A stretch of DNA of 39,129 nt from Corallococcus interemptor (GTDB lineage: Bacteria; Myxococcota; Myxococcia; Myxococcales; Myxococcaceae), in NCBI RefSeq assembly GCF_003668875.1, contig NZ_RAWM01000085.1, positions 1 through 39,129 of the forward strand, written 5' to 3'. This document shows, in pieces, positions 7,462 to 13,994 of the stretch. The position numbers were made by a program, and so were the translations under genes. The notes beneath the pieces are model-generated. The model ran no database searches. It was not told the origin of the DNA and saw nothing but the letters and a program-made list of their open reading frames with translations. Each line of letters opens with the position of its first letter. The first letter of the stretch is position 1.

Positions 7462-8052
7462 CTACTCGACGTCCTCCCACAGGACCTTCAGTTCCAGGGG
7501 AAGCGCCTCGAAGGGTTCCGCGTGGACGGTCTCCGCGTCCCCGTAAGCCCCCAGCAACAGATAGTGGCCGCCTTCCAGCCGGTAGACCTCCAGCATGTGT
7601 TCGCGTGGGTCCACCAACCAGACGTGTTTGACGCCCTCTCGTGCATAGATGGGCAGCTTCCGGACCCGGTCCAACCGGGACGTGGACGGGGACAGCACCT
7701 CGCACAGCCAATCCGGCGCCATCTGGATGCCCACGACCTTGGACAGCTTGGAGAGCCGCTCCCGGCGCCACCCCGCGAGGTCCGGCACCAGGACGTCCTT
7801 CCCCAGGTGCAGTTCCGGCTCCGAAAGGATGAGCCAGCCTCCAGGCCCTCCGCGTCCCCGCTCGAAGGGGCCATAGAGTTCTCCACCCAGATGCCATGCC
7901 GCGGAGGCATGCGGGTTCGCCGGCCGGGGGCTCGCGTACAGCTCCCCGTTGACGATCTCCCCCACCTGATTCGAGGGGAGCGCTTCCAGGTCGGCGTAGG
8001 TGGCGGGCTTTCGGGTCATCTCTGGAGCGGGGAACCTGGCAGGTAGGGCCAT
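7462..8052 (-). CDS. Uma2-family (DUF820) PD-(D/E)XK nuclease-like protein
   Basis: It matches the Uma2/DUF820 restriction-endonuclease-fold family: an N-terminal TYADLEALPSN and VNGELYASPRP block; DVLVPDLAGWRRERL carrying the family's PD aspartate; then LCEVLSPSTSRLDRVRKLP with the glutamate and, further on, basic residues; then YAREGVKHVWLVDP. 196 residues is typical. The catalytic acidic set appears intact, so nuclease activity is possible, but no member of this family is understood well enough to name a target. The second in-frame ATG (8019) would begin MTRKPATYADLE. The first is retained because a TAGACG box lies about 29 nt upstream of it (8086-8081). Confidence 0.85.
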   Translation of the reverse strand: MALPARFPAPEMTRKPATYADLEALPSNQVGEIVNGELYASPRPANPHASAAWHLGGELYGPFERGRGGPGGWLILSEPELHLGKDVLVPDLAGWRRERLSKLSKVVGIQMAPDWLCEVLSPSTSRLDRVRKLPIYAREGVKHVWLVDPREHMLEVYRLEGGHYLLLGAYGDAETVHAEPFEALPLELKVLWEDVE

Positions 8053-8122
8053 GCCCGGACACTCTCATGCCCGTCTGACACGTCTACCCCGGCGGCCGGG
8101 AGCCCTGGAAGGCCCCCGGCCT

Positions 8123-8142
8123 GAAACATCGCCGGATGTTTC
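8123..8142. terminator. Perfect 8-bp inverted repeat GAAACATC/GATGTTTC
   Basis: Arms 8123-8130 and 8135-8142 with a GCCG loop begin 3 nt past the stop codon of the 58-residue gene on the minus strand. It is AT-rich for this genome. It is likely a terminator for that gene, or possibly an operator for the downstream Uma2-like gene whose start is about 70 bp away. Confidence 0.55.
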
Positions 8143-8144
8143 AC

Positions 8145-8321
8145 TCAGTCGCCGCCGCCCTCGGGCAGCTTGATGCCAATGCCACCCGGGCCTTCGCCGT
8201 TGTCCGGCAGGTTGCCAATGTGACCCGGCGTGGGCATGGGGCGGTCTCCCGCCTGACGCTTGTTCTGCTGTTCGTCTTCCGGAAGCTGCGGTTCCTTCCG
8301 GGGGCTTTCGTGCTCACCCAT
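8145..8321 (-). CDS. 58-residue hydrophilic, probably disordered small protein
   Basis: Translation from ATG at 8321 gives 58 residues starting MGEHESPRKEPQLPEDEQQN and ending in a Gly/Pro-rich stretch (GEGPGGIGIKLPEGGGD). It has no hydrophobic segment and no cysteine, and is highly charged. I recognise no family. It is supported as a real gene by a textbook AAGGAG ribosome site five bases before the ATG, a CTAGCTT -10-like box at 8367-8361, an inverted repeat in the leader and a hairpin right after the stop. An opposite-strand frame over the same bases is judged a shadow. Confidence 0.7.
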   Translation of the reverse strand: MGEHESPRKEPQLPEDEQQNKRQAGDRPMPTPGHIGNLPDNGEGPGGIGIKLPEGGGD

Positions 8322-8340
8322 GGTGGCTCCTTCGCACGTT

Positions 8341-8367
8341 GAGAGGGTTTGACCTCTCCCAAGCTAG
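8341..8367 (-). promoter_or_regulatory. CTAGCTT -10-like box and leader inverted repeat
   Basis: On the minus strand CTAGCTT (8367-8361) is followed by GAGAGG-n6-CCTCTC (8358-8341) and then the AAGGAG ribosome site of the 58-residue gene. The inverted repeat lies just after the expected transcription start and could be an operator. Confidence 0.4.
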
Positions 8368-8445
8368 GGAGCCCGCGCCCCGGCTGGCACCCGTCCCTGC
8401 CGGCACGCGGAGCATGCGGGGACTCGAGCGGCGTCCAGGGCCCTT

Positions 8446-9324
8446 TCAGACGCTCCGGGGCTTCGCGGGCGGCGCCAGCGCCGTGCGCACGTCCCACAGC
8501 TCCGGGAAGAAGCGCAGGTCCAGCGCCTTGCGCAGGAAGCCCACGCCCGACGAGCCGCCCGTGCCCTGCTTGAAGCCGATGATGCGCATCACCGTCATCA
8601 TGTGCCGGTAGCGCCAGAGCTGGAACCGCTCCTCCGTGTCCACCAGCTTCTCGCACATCTCATACGCATCCCAGTGCTTCTCGGTGTCCTCGTAGATGCG
8701 GCGGAACACCTCCATCACCTGGGGGCTCTTCTCATACGGCTGACGCCAGTCCCGCTCCACGTGGCTCTTGGGGACGTCATGCCCCATGCGAGACAGGTGA
8801 CGCAGGAACTCGTCGTAGATGCCCGGCGACTCCAGCAGCCGCTCCAGCTCCGCGTGCACGCCCTGCACGTGCTTGAAGGGCCCCAGCGCCGCGTCGTCCT
8901 TGTTGCCCAGCAGGAACTCCAGCGCCCGGTACTGGAAGCTCTGGAAGCCCGACGCGTGGCCCAGCGTGTCCCGGAACTCCAGGTACTCGTTGGGCGTGAG
9001 CGTCTCCAGCACGCTCCACTGCTCGAAGAGCATCCGCTGGATGTGCGCGACGCGCGCGAAGATCTTGAAGGACGGCTCCAGCCGGTCCGCCTGGATGTAA
9101 CGGATGCAGGCGGACAGCTCGTGGATGAGCAGCTTCATCCACAGCTCGCTCGTCTGATGCTGGACGATGAACAACAACTCGTCGTGATGGGGAGGCTGGG
9201 AACGGGGCACCTGCGCGGACAGAAGGCGGTCCAGCTGCAGGTAATCACCATAGGTCGTCCGGCCCGCGAGGTCCGTGACGATTCCAGGCTCCAGGTCGCG
9301 TTTGTTCATGGCCCGGGCACTCAT
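8446..9324 (-). CDS. kynA: Tryptophan 2,3-dioxygenase
   Basis: It is a heme enzyme that opens the indole ring of L-tryptophan with O2 to give N-formylkynurenine, the first step of the kynurenine pathway. The family is recognised along its whole length: [34 protein letters not shown] (containing the active-site histidine), [21 protein letters not shown], and the C-terminal [20 protein letters not shown] with the proximal heme histidine and the GTGGSSG loop. The protein is 292 residues and soluble. ATG at 9324 is chosen because a GAGGGGG ribosome site sits about 10 bases upstream; another ATG is at 9309. No kynurenine formamidase or kynureninase is adjacent. Confidence 0.95.
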   Translation of the reverse strand: MSARAMNKRDLEPGIVTDLAGRTTYGDYLQLDRLLSAQVPRSQPPHHDELLFIVQHQTSELWMKLLIHELSACIRYIQADRLEPSFKIFARVAHIQRMLFEQWSVLETLTPNEYLEFRDTLGHASGFQSFQYRALEFLLGNKDDAALGPFKHVQGVHAELERLLESPGIYDEFLRHLSRMGHDVPKSHVERDWRQPYEKSPQVMEVFRRIYEDTEKHWDAYEMCEKLVDTEERFQLWRYRHMMTVMRIIGFKQGTGGSSGVGFLRKALDLRFFPELWDVRTALAPPAKPRSV

Positions 9325-9449
9325 GCACACCAACCCCCTCGCGGCGCAAGCACATCCTCCGCGCGGTCAATCCTGCCACGTGCTTCCTGCCGGAAGGACG
9401 CGGTCCACCTCTGCCCGGGCCGGGGCTACGACACACGACTGCGAAGCGC

Positions 9450-9974
9450 TTAAGCGTTCTTCTGAGCGGCTTCCGCCAGCGCCTTGGAGGCGGCGCGGCC
9501 ACGCGGCAGCTTGATGTCCTCCACGCTGTTGGGGTTGGCGTAGTCGGACCACTCGGAGGGACGGCGGTGGGTCTTCTCCAGCATGCGCAGCTTCTGGTAG
9601 TGCGCGGCGCAGTAGCCCTTGGTGCGGCTGGGCTTGCCGCAGCCCTTGATGGCGCACTCGCGGGCGCCGCCCTCCGCCGCCGCCGGCTTGCGGCCCCGGC
9701 GCTTGCCACCCGCCGCCGCCACCGGCGCGCTCACCGACGCGCGACCCGCCGGACGACCCACGGGACGACGACCGGGCTTGCCCGCCGCGGGCGCGTTCGC
9801 GCCGAAGAGGGGGCCCACCACCTGAGCCAGCGGCGCCAGGCGCTCGGCCACGTTGCGCAGCGCATCCAGGTCCGCCGTGCCCGACTCCAGACGAGACACC
9901 ACGTCGCGCAGGGGCTTGAGCTGCACTTCAATCTCGTTGCGAATCATCTCGCGGAACGCCTTGTCAACTGACAT
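9450..9974 (-). CDS. AT-hook-like, Cys/His-containing putative DNA-binding protein
   Basis: No named family recognised. Residues about 1-60 form a helical N-terminus (FREMIRNEIEVQLKPLRDVVSRLESG) likely to self-associate. About 70-105 is a Gly/Pro/Arg-rich linker with two AT-hook-like cores (KPGRRPVGRPAGR and KRRGRKP). About 110-130 holds CAIKGCGKPSRTKGYCAAHY, which offers three Cys and one His for a zinc site. The tail RRPSEWSDYANPNSVEDIKLPRGRAA is rich in conserved-looking residues. The combination suggests a nucleoid- or promoter-binding protein. ATG at 9974 has GAGGA upstream; the open frame to 10058 is not coding-like. It is followed by kynA 125 bp downstream. Confidence 0.7.
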   Translation of the reverse strand: MSVDKAFREMIRNEIEVQLKPLRDVVSRLESGTADLDALRNVAERLAPLAQVVGPLFGANAPAAGKPGRRPVGRPAGRASVSAPVAAAGGKRRGRKPAAAEGGARECAIKGCGKPSRTKGYCAAHYQKLRMLEKTHRRPSEWSDYANPNSVEDIKLPRGRAASKALAEAAQKNA

Positions 9975-10154
9975 TTCGACCAATCCTCGGTTTAAGGGGG
10001 GAGCATTGCCTTGGCGTGAACCGGCACGCCGGACTACCAATACCTTCCAGAAAGGCAATTGTCGAAGGAAGCGATAAAAAGTTGTGACGCCACTGCGTAT
10101 CAGCAGGCGAGAAAGGCCCGGGAAATGGGTGCGCGAGACGCTTTCAGGCGCTTC

Positions 10155-10652
10155 TCACGCATCCCAATGCAGGGGTTCCAACAACGCTCCGCGACTGGAG
10201 GCGGGGGGGTGTTGCGAGCGTTCCAGCAGTTCCTCGTACGTCAGTGCGAGGTCGTGTCCCAGTTCTTCCAATTCCTCTGAGTCCAGGGACGCGGACAGCC
10301 GGGGGAGCACTCCGTGCTCGGTGGCCTGCACGTGCGCCACGACCTGATCCTCCAGCGTGAACAGGCGCGCCTGCCACTCGACGCCGCGAGGTGTCAGTTC
10401 CTGCAATTCCTCCATCAACTCACGCAAGGTGAGGTGATCCTCGGCCTCCTCGCGGGCGCGGGTGCGGCCCTCCACGCATGTCAGCAGTGGCTGGACGCAG
10501 CGCTCCTCCAGGCGGGAGTGCAGGCGCAGGAGGCGGGCCAGGGTCTCCTGACCGTGAGTCACCTCTTCCGGGTCCGCCTCTGAAGCCAGCCGCTCCAGCA
10601 GCGCCTCCAGCTCACGGTGTTGATGCAGGAGGATGTCGAAAGGGCCGGCCAT
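10155..10652 (-). CDS. Hemerythrin-like HHE domain protein
   Basis: A four-helix bundle with the spaced histidine/acidic ligands of HHE cation-binding domains: LLHQHRELEALLERL, LLRLHSRLEERCVQPLL, EAEDHLTLRELMEEL and VAHVQATEHGVLPRL. Such proteins bind a di-iron centre and sense or carry O2/NO or protect against iron stress; which applies here cannot be told. It has 165 residues from ATG 10652; ATGs at 10664 and 10670 are alternatives. It is divergent from the acyltransferase gene, sharing a roughly 80-bp control region. Confidence 0.8.
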   Translation of the reverse strand: MAGPFDILLHQHRELEALLERLASEADPEEVTHGQETLARLLRLHSRLEERCVQPLLTCVEGRTRAREEAEDHLTLRELMEELQELTPRGVEWQARLFTLEDQVVAHVQATEHGVLPRLSASLDSEELEELGHDLALTYEELLERSQHPPASSRGALLEPLHWDA

Positions 10653-10731
10653 GCCCCCAAGCATCGGCATGGCACCGGGGGCAGACAACCACACCCATCC
10701 AGCGGCCGTGGAAGGCAGCCTGCTGGCGTGC

Positions 10732-11550
10732 ATGCCCTTTTCCGGTGATGGCGGCGGTGGAGCCCCTGCCCGGCAGCCTGCCGCCAGGGTGCCGGCGAGC
10801 GAAGCCGGCTGCATCTTGGAATCCACCGTGGAAGACCCACTCACCAGCGTCCGGCAAGCCGTGTTCCGTTTCGCGGAGGGCGGCGCGGCCCTGTCCGCGC
10901 GCTACCACCGCGCCCGTCTGATGGGTGCTGAACACCTGCCCAGACAGGGGCCGCTGCTGCTCGTGGGCAACCACGGTGTCTGGGGATACGAGACCCCGGC
11001 CTTCTTCCACCTGTTGCACCAGGCCACGGGGCGCTACCCGCTGGGCCTGGCGGAGCGGGGATTCTTCAAGATTCCCCTCGTGCGCACGGTGTTGCCCTGG
11101 CTGGGCGGCGTGGAGGGGACGCGGGAGAACGCGCTCAAGTCACTGGGGGAGGGGCAGCTCGTCGTCTGTTATCCGGGCGGCGCGCGGGAGACCTTCAAAC
11201 GCAGCCAGGGCCGCTACCGCCTGCGCTGGGAGGGCGCGCTGGGCTTCGTGCGGCTGGCCATGCAGGCCGGGGTGCCGGTGGTGCCCTTCGCGGGTTTTGG
11301 GGTGGATGACACGTTCTTCTGGCCCCCGGACGAGGACCGCTGGTGTGTGCGCCTGGCCGCGGAGGATAAATACCGCATGCCCCTGGTGATGGGATTGGGT
11401 CCACTGCCGCTGCCCGTCCAGCTCACCTTCGCCGTGGGTGAACCCCATGAACCGCCGCCGTCGGGCGCGCCGGAGTCTCGCGTGCGGGCCTTCCGCGACC
11501 GCGTGGCCGCCAGCGTCCGGCGCCTGCTCCTGAGGGCCTGCCATGCTTGA
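10732..11550 (+). CDS. PlsC/DGAT-like acyltransferase
   Basis: It contains the acyltransferase blocks: GNHGVWGYE (His-X4-Glu catalytic motif), GLAERGFFKIPLVRTVLPWLGGVEGTRENAL-type second block, and VCYPGGARETFKRSQGRY in the position of the FPEGxRS acceptor-binding motif. It ends with GVPVVPFAGFGVDDTFF. The PGGARE form is typical of the diacylglycerol acyltransferase/TMEM68-like branch, so the acceptor may be a neutral lipid rather than lysophosphatidate. It is probably a peripheral membrane protein. The start is uncertain: ATG at 10732 is the latest ATG before the domain; upstream ATGs would overlap the divergent hemerythrin-like gene. The stop overlaps the next gene by 8 nt, so the two are translationally coupled. 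Confidence 0.85.
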   Translation: MPFSGDGGGGAPARQPAARVPASEAGCILESTVEDPLTSVRQAVFRFAEGGAALSARYHRARLMGAEHLPRQGPLLLVGNHGVWGYETPAFFHLLHQATGRYPLGLAERGFFKIPLVRTVLPWLGGVEGTRENALKSLGEGQLVVCYPGGARETFKRSQGRYRLRWEGALGFVRLAMQAGVPVVPFAGFGVDDTFFWPPDEDRWCVRLAAEDKYRMPLVMGLGPLPLPVQLTFAVGEPHEPPPSGAPESRVRAFRDRVAASVRRLLLRACHA

Positions 11551-12427
11551 CGCCGCTGCCACCTCCACCGTCGAGCCCAAGACCCGCGCGCCGCCGCTGG
11601 TGCCGGACGTGGAAGACATCCAGCGCGGCTATGAGCGGCTGGACTGCGAGGAGCGCGCCGTCCGGGGCACGCCCGTGCGCCTGTTCACCTTTCCCGGAGG
11701 CAACAGGGATGTATCACGCACGGTGGTCTGTCTTCCGGGGCTGGGCGCCAGTGGCCGCTCCTTCGCGCCCATGGAGCCCCTGGCCCGGGCGTGGAACCTG
11801 CTGTTGTGGACGCCGCCCCTGAAGACGCCCGCGACACACACGCCGTTGCAGTGGAACCTGTCGGTGCTCAACCACCCGGAGGCGGGGCTGCCGGAGCGCT
11901 TCGCGTTGATGGGGTCCTCCTATGGAAGCCTCCTGTCCATCGCGTATGCGTTGGAGCACCCCCGGCGGGTGAAGGCGCTGGTGCTGGTGTCGCCGGTGGC
12001 CAGCGTGCGCAAGGTGCGGCGGCTGGCGTTGACGCTGTCCACGCTGGTGCGGGCGCCCCGGCCGCTGGCGTATGTGTTCGCGCCCACGGTGGCGCGCGTC
12101 CTGGGCGGCCGGTGGCTGCCCGCGGAGGGGCGGGCCGAAATCGTTCGCGAGGCGCGGCGCCTGTCGTCGCTGGAGCTGATGCGGCGGCTGCGCGACATCC
12201 TGGCCGCGGACTTCCTGCACCGGCTGCGCGAGCTGCGCGTGCCCACGCTCATCATCGAGGGAGGCCGCGACCTGCTGGTGCCGCCGGCCGCCGCGCGCGA
12301 CGTGGCGGCGCATGTGCCGGGCGCCCGGCTGGAGTTCCTGGAGACAGCCAGTCACCTGCCGTACATGAGCCACCCGGAAGCGTTCAATGCGTGCGTGTCC
12401 GACTTCCTCTCCCAGCACCCTGACTGA
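11543..12427 (+). CDS. Alpha/beta hydrolase
   Basis: It has the alpha/beta hydrolase fold with all three catalytic residues visible: nucleophile Ser in GSSYGS, Asp in IEGGRDLLVP and His in ASHLPYMSHPE. The oxyanion-hole strand is VVCLPGLGASGRSF. It is 294 residues with a helical cap between about 160 and 225, and has no signal peptide. It begins inside the last codons of the acyltransferase gene, so the pair is probably made in fixed ratio. A lipase/esterase or thioesterase acting on the same lipid pool is a reasonable inference; the substrate cannot be read from the sequence. Confidence 0.88.
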   Translation: MLDAAATSTVEPKTRAPPLVPDVEDIQRGYERLDCEERAVRGTPVRLFTFPGGNRDVSRTVVCLPGLGASGRSFAPMEPLARAWNLLLWTPPLKTPATHTPLQWNLSVLNHPEAGLPERFALMGSSYGSLLSIAYALEHPRRVKALVLVSPVASVRKVRRLALTLSTLVRAPRPLAYVFAPTVARVLGGRWLPAEGRAEIVREARRLSSLELMRRLRDILAADFLHRLRELRVPTLIIEGGRDLLVPPAAARDVAAHVPGARLEFLETASHLPYMSHPEAFNACVSDFLSQHPD

Positions 12428-12462
12428 ACAGGCGTTATCTCTATCGTCGGGGGAACATCCGT

Positions 12463-13401
12463 ATGACGACCGCCGCCGCTCAGCTGTCCCGCTCCGCGCT
12501 GTTGTTCCTGTCGCGTCAGTCCAACCTCAAGGACGTGGCCACGCGGCTCAAACCCTTTCGCCAGCTGGCGTCCCGCTTCATCGCGGGGGAGACGCTGGAG
12601 GAGGCCGTGGACGCGGTGAAGGCGCTCACGGCGAAGGGGCTGATGGCCAGCTTCGACCACCTCAATGAAGCGGTGCGCTCTCCTCAAGAGACGCGCGACG
12701 AGGTGAGGCAATACCTGCGGCTGCTGGCGCGAATCGACCAGGTGGGCGTCAGGGCCAACGTGTCGCTGAAGCTCACGCAGTGCGGTGTGTTGTTCGACCG
12801 GAACCTGGCGCTGCAGAATGCGCGGGCGGTGGTGGCGGACGCGACGGCGCGGGACTCCTTCGTGCGCGTGGACATGGAGGAGAGCGCCGTCACGCAAGTG
12901 ACCCTGGACATCGTGCGGGATCTGCACTCGGAGTTCGGCGAGCGGCACGTGGGCGCGGTGCTCCAGAGCTACCTGCGGCGCACGGAGGAGGACGCGAAGG
13001 CCCTGTGCGCGGAGCGCGTCCGGATCCGCCTGTGCAAGGGGGCCTACCTGGAGGGTCCGGACGTGGCCTTCCCGGACAAGAAGGACGTGGACGCCAACTT
13101 CGTGCGCTGCATGCGCATCCTGCTGGACAGCGGCGTGTATCACGGCATCGCCACGCATGATGAGCGGATGATTGACGCCACGCTGGAGTACGCCGCGCGC
13201 CAGCGTCTGCCCAAGGGCGCCTTCGAATTCCAGATGCTGTATGGCATCCGGCGCGACCTGCAGGAGCGTCTGGTGAAGGAAGGCCATCCGGTGCGTGTCT
13301 ATGTCCCGTATGGGAAGCACTGGTATCCCTATTTCATGCGCCGCCTGGCCGAGCGTCCCGCCAACCTGTGGTTCGTGATGCGAAACCTGGTGAAGGGATA
13401 G
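12463..13401 (+). CDS. Proline dehydrogenase (monofunctional, FAD-dependent)
   Basis: It oxidises L-proline to pyrroline-5-carboxylate, passing electrons through FAD to the quinone pool. The beta/alpha barrel motifs are present in order: ANVSLKLTQCG, VRVDMEES, AVLQSYLRRTEED, RLCKGAYLEG (a variant of RLVKGAY), HGIATHDERMI, FQMLYGIRRDL, and the C-terminal substrate-site block YGKHWYPYFMRRLAERPAN with the paired arginines. 312 residues is normal for the short bacterial form. No pyrroline-5-carboxylate dehydrogenase is adjacent, so it is not a PutA fusion or pair. A GGGGGAA ribosome site precedes the ATG. A membrane-protein gene follows after 3 nt. Confidence 0.93.
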   Translation: MTTAAAQLSRSALLFLSRQSNLKDVATRLKPFRQLASRFIAGETLEEAVDAVKALTAKGLMASFDHLNEAVRSPQETRDEVRQYLRLLARIDQVGVRANVSLKLTQCGVLFDRNLALQNARAVVADATARDSFVRVDMEESAVTQVTLDIVRDLHSEFGERHVGAVLQSYLRRTEEDAKALCAERVRIRLCKGAYLEGPDVAFPDKKDVDANFVRCMRILLDSGVYHGIATHDERMIDATLEYAARQRLPKGAFEFQMLYGIRRDLQERLVKEGHPVRVYVPYGKHWYPYFMRRLAERPANLWFVMRNLVKG

Positions 13402-13404
13402 ACC

Positions 13405-13911
13405 ATGAGAGACCCCTACGCGGCGGCCTATGTCGCGGGAGCCGTGGGCACCGGTGCCCTGGGATTGCTGGTCACCGTGCGCAATGCCTCGCTGGGCCAC
13501 CCGCCGCCGTACGCCGCGCGCCACATCGCGCGGCAGGTGCTGAGCCGGCTGTTCGGCCGGTGGATGTCCCGGCGCGAGGCGTCGCGGTGGGCCTTCGCGC
13601 TGCGCGCGGGCTATGGCCCGCTGCTGGGAATGGGCTGGGGCCTGGTGCGGCGGCGCACGTCGAAGTGGACCCTGCTGCACAGCGGCGTGCTGCTGGGCCT
13701 GGGCGTGCTGGCGTTCGAGCGCGCGGCCTTCCCCCTCTTCAAGGCGACGGCGGTGTCGAACAGCTGGTCGCGCGCGGAGCACGCCTGGCTGTTCGCCCAG
13801 ACGGCCCTGTTCGGCATCGTCACGGAGGCGACGATGCGCTGGCTGGTGAAGGAGGAGACGGATTCCGGAAGTGGGACGGGGGTTCCCAGTTCCGGTCAGG
13901 CTCCGGGGTGA
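13405..13911 (+). CDS. Uncharacterised small membrane protein coupled to proline dehydrogenase
   Basis: 168 residues with hydrophobic segments near 7-25 (YVAGAVGTGALGLLVTV), about 70-80 (GPLLGMGWGLV), about 90-108 (LLHSGVLLGLGVLAF) and about 130-145 (LFAQTALFGIVTEATM), separated by Arg-rich loops. I do not recognise a family. The start codon follows the proline dehydrogenase stop by 3 nt, so coupled translation is likely. A role linked to proline oxidation at the membrane is possible but unproven. Confidence 0.75.
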   Translation: MRDPYAAAYVAGAVGTGALGLLVTVRNASLGHPPPYAARHIARQVLSRLFGRWMSRREASRWAFALRAGYGPLLGMGWGLVRRRTSKWTLLHSGVLLGLGVLAFERAAFPLFKATAVSNSWSRAEHAWLFAQTALFGIVTEATMRWLVKEETDSGSGTGVPSSGQAPG

Positions 13912-13942
13912 GGTGAGCCGTCCGGCAGGGGAAGGCCGCGCG

Positions 13943-13958
13943 TGGCATCCTCGTTGCT
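13943..13958 (+). promoter_or_regulatory. Sigma-54 -24/-12 promoter match
   Basis: TGGCAT-N5-TTGCT fits the consensus TGGCAY-N5-TTGCW. The invariant GG (13944-13945) and GC (13956-13957) are 12 bp apart, as required. The expected transcription start near 13969 gives a leader of about 26 nt before the permease ATG at 13995. Confidence 0.6.
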
Positions 13959-13994
13959 TCACGCGCGGGCTCATCCCCCATCCCTGACAGGTCC

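Noticed and set aside
8136-8342. Plus-strand 68-codon frame starting MFHSVAAALGQL
   Set aside because: No ribosome site; it is antisense to the 58-residue gene, which has a strong one.
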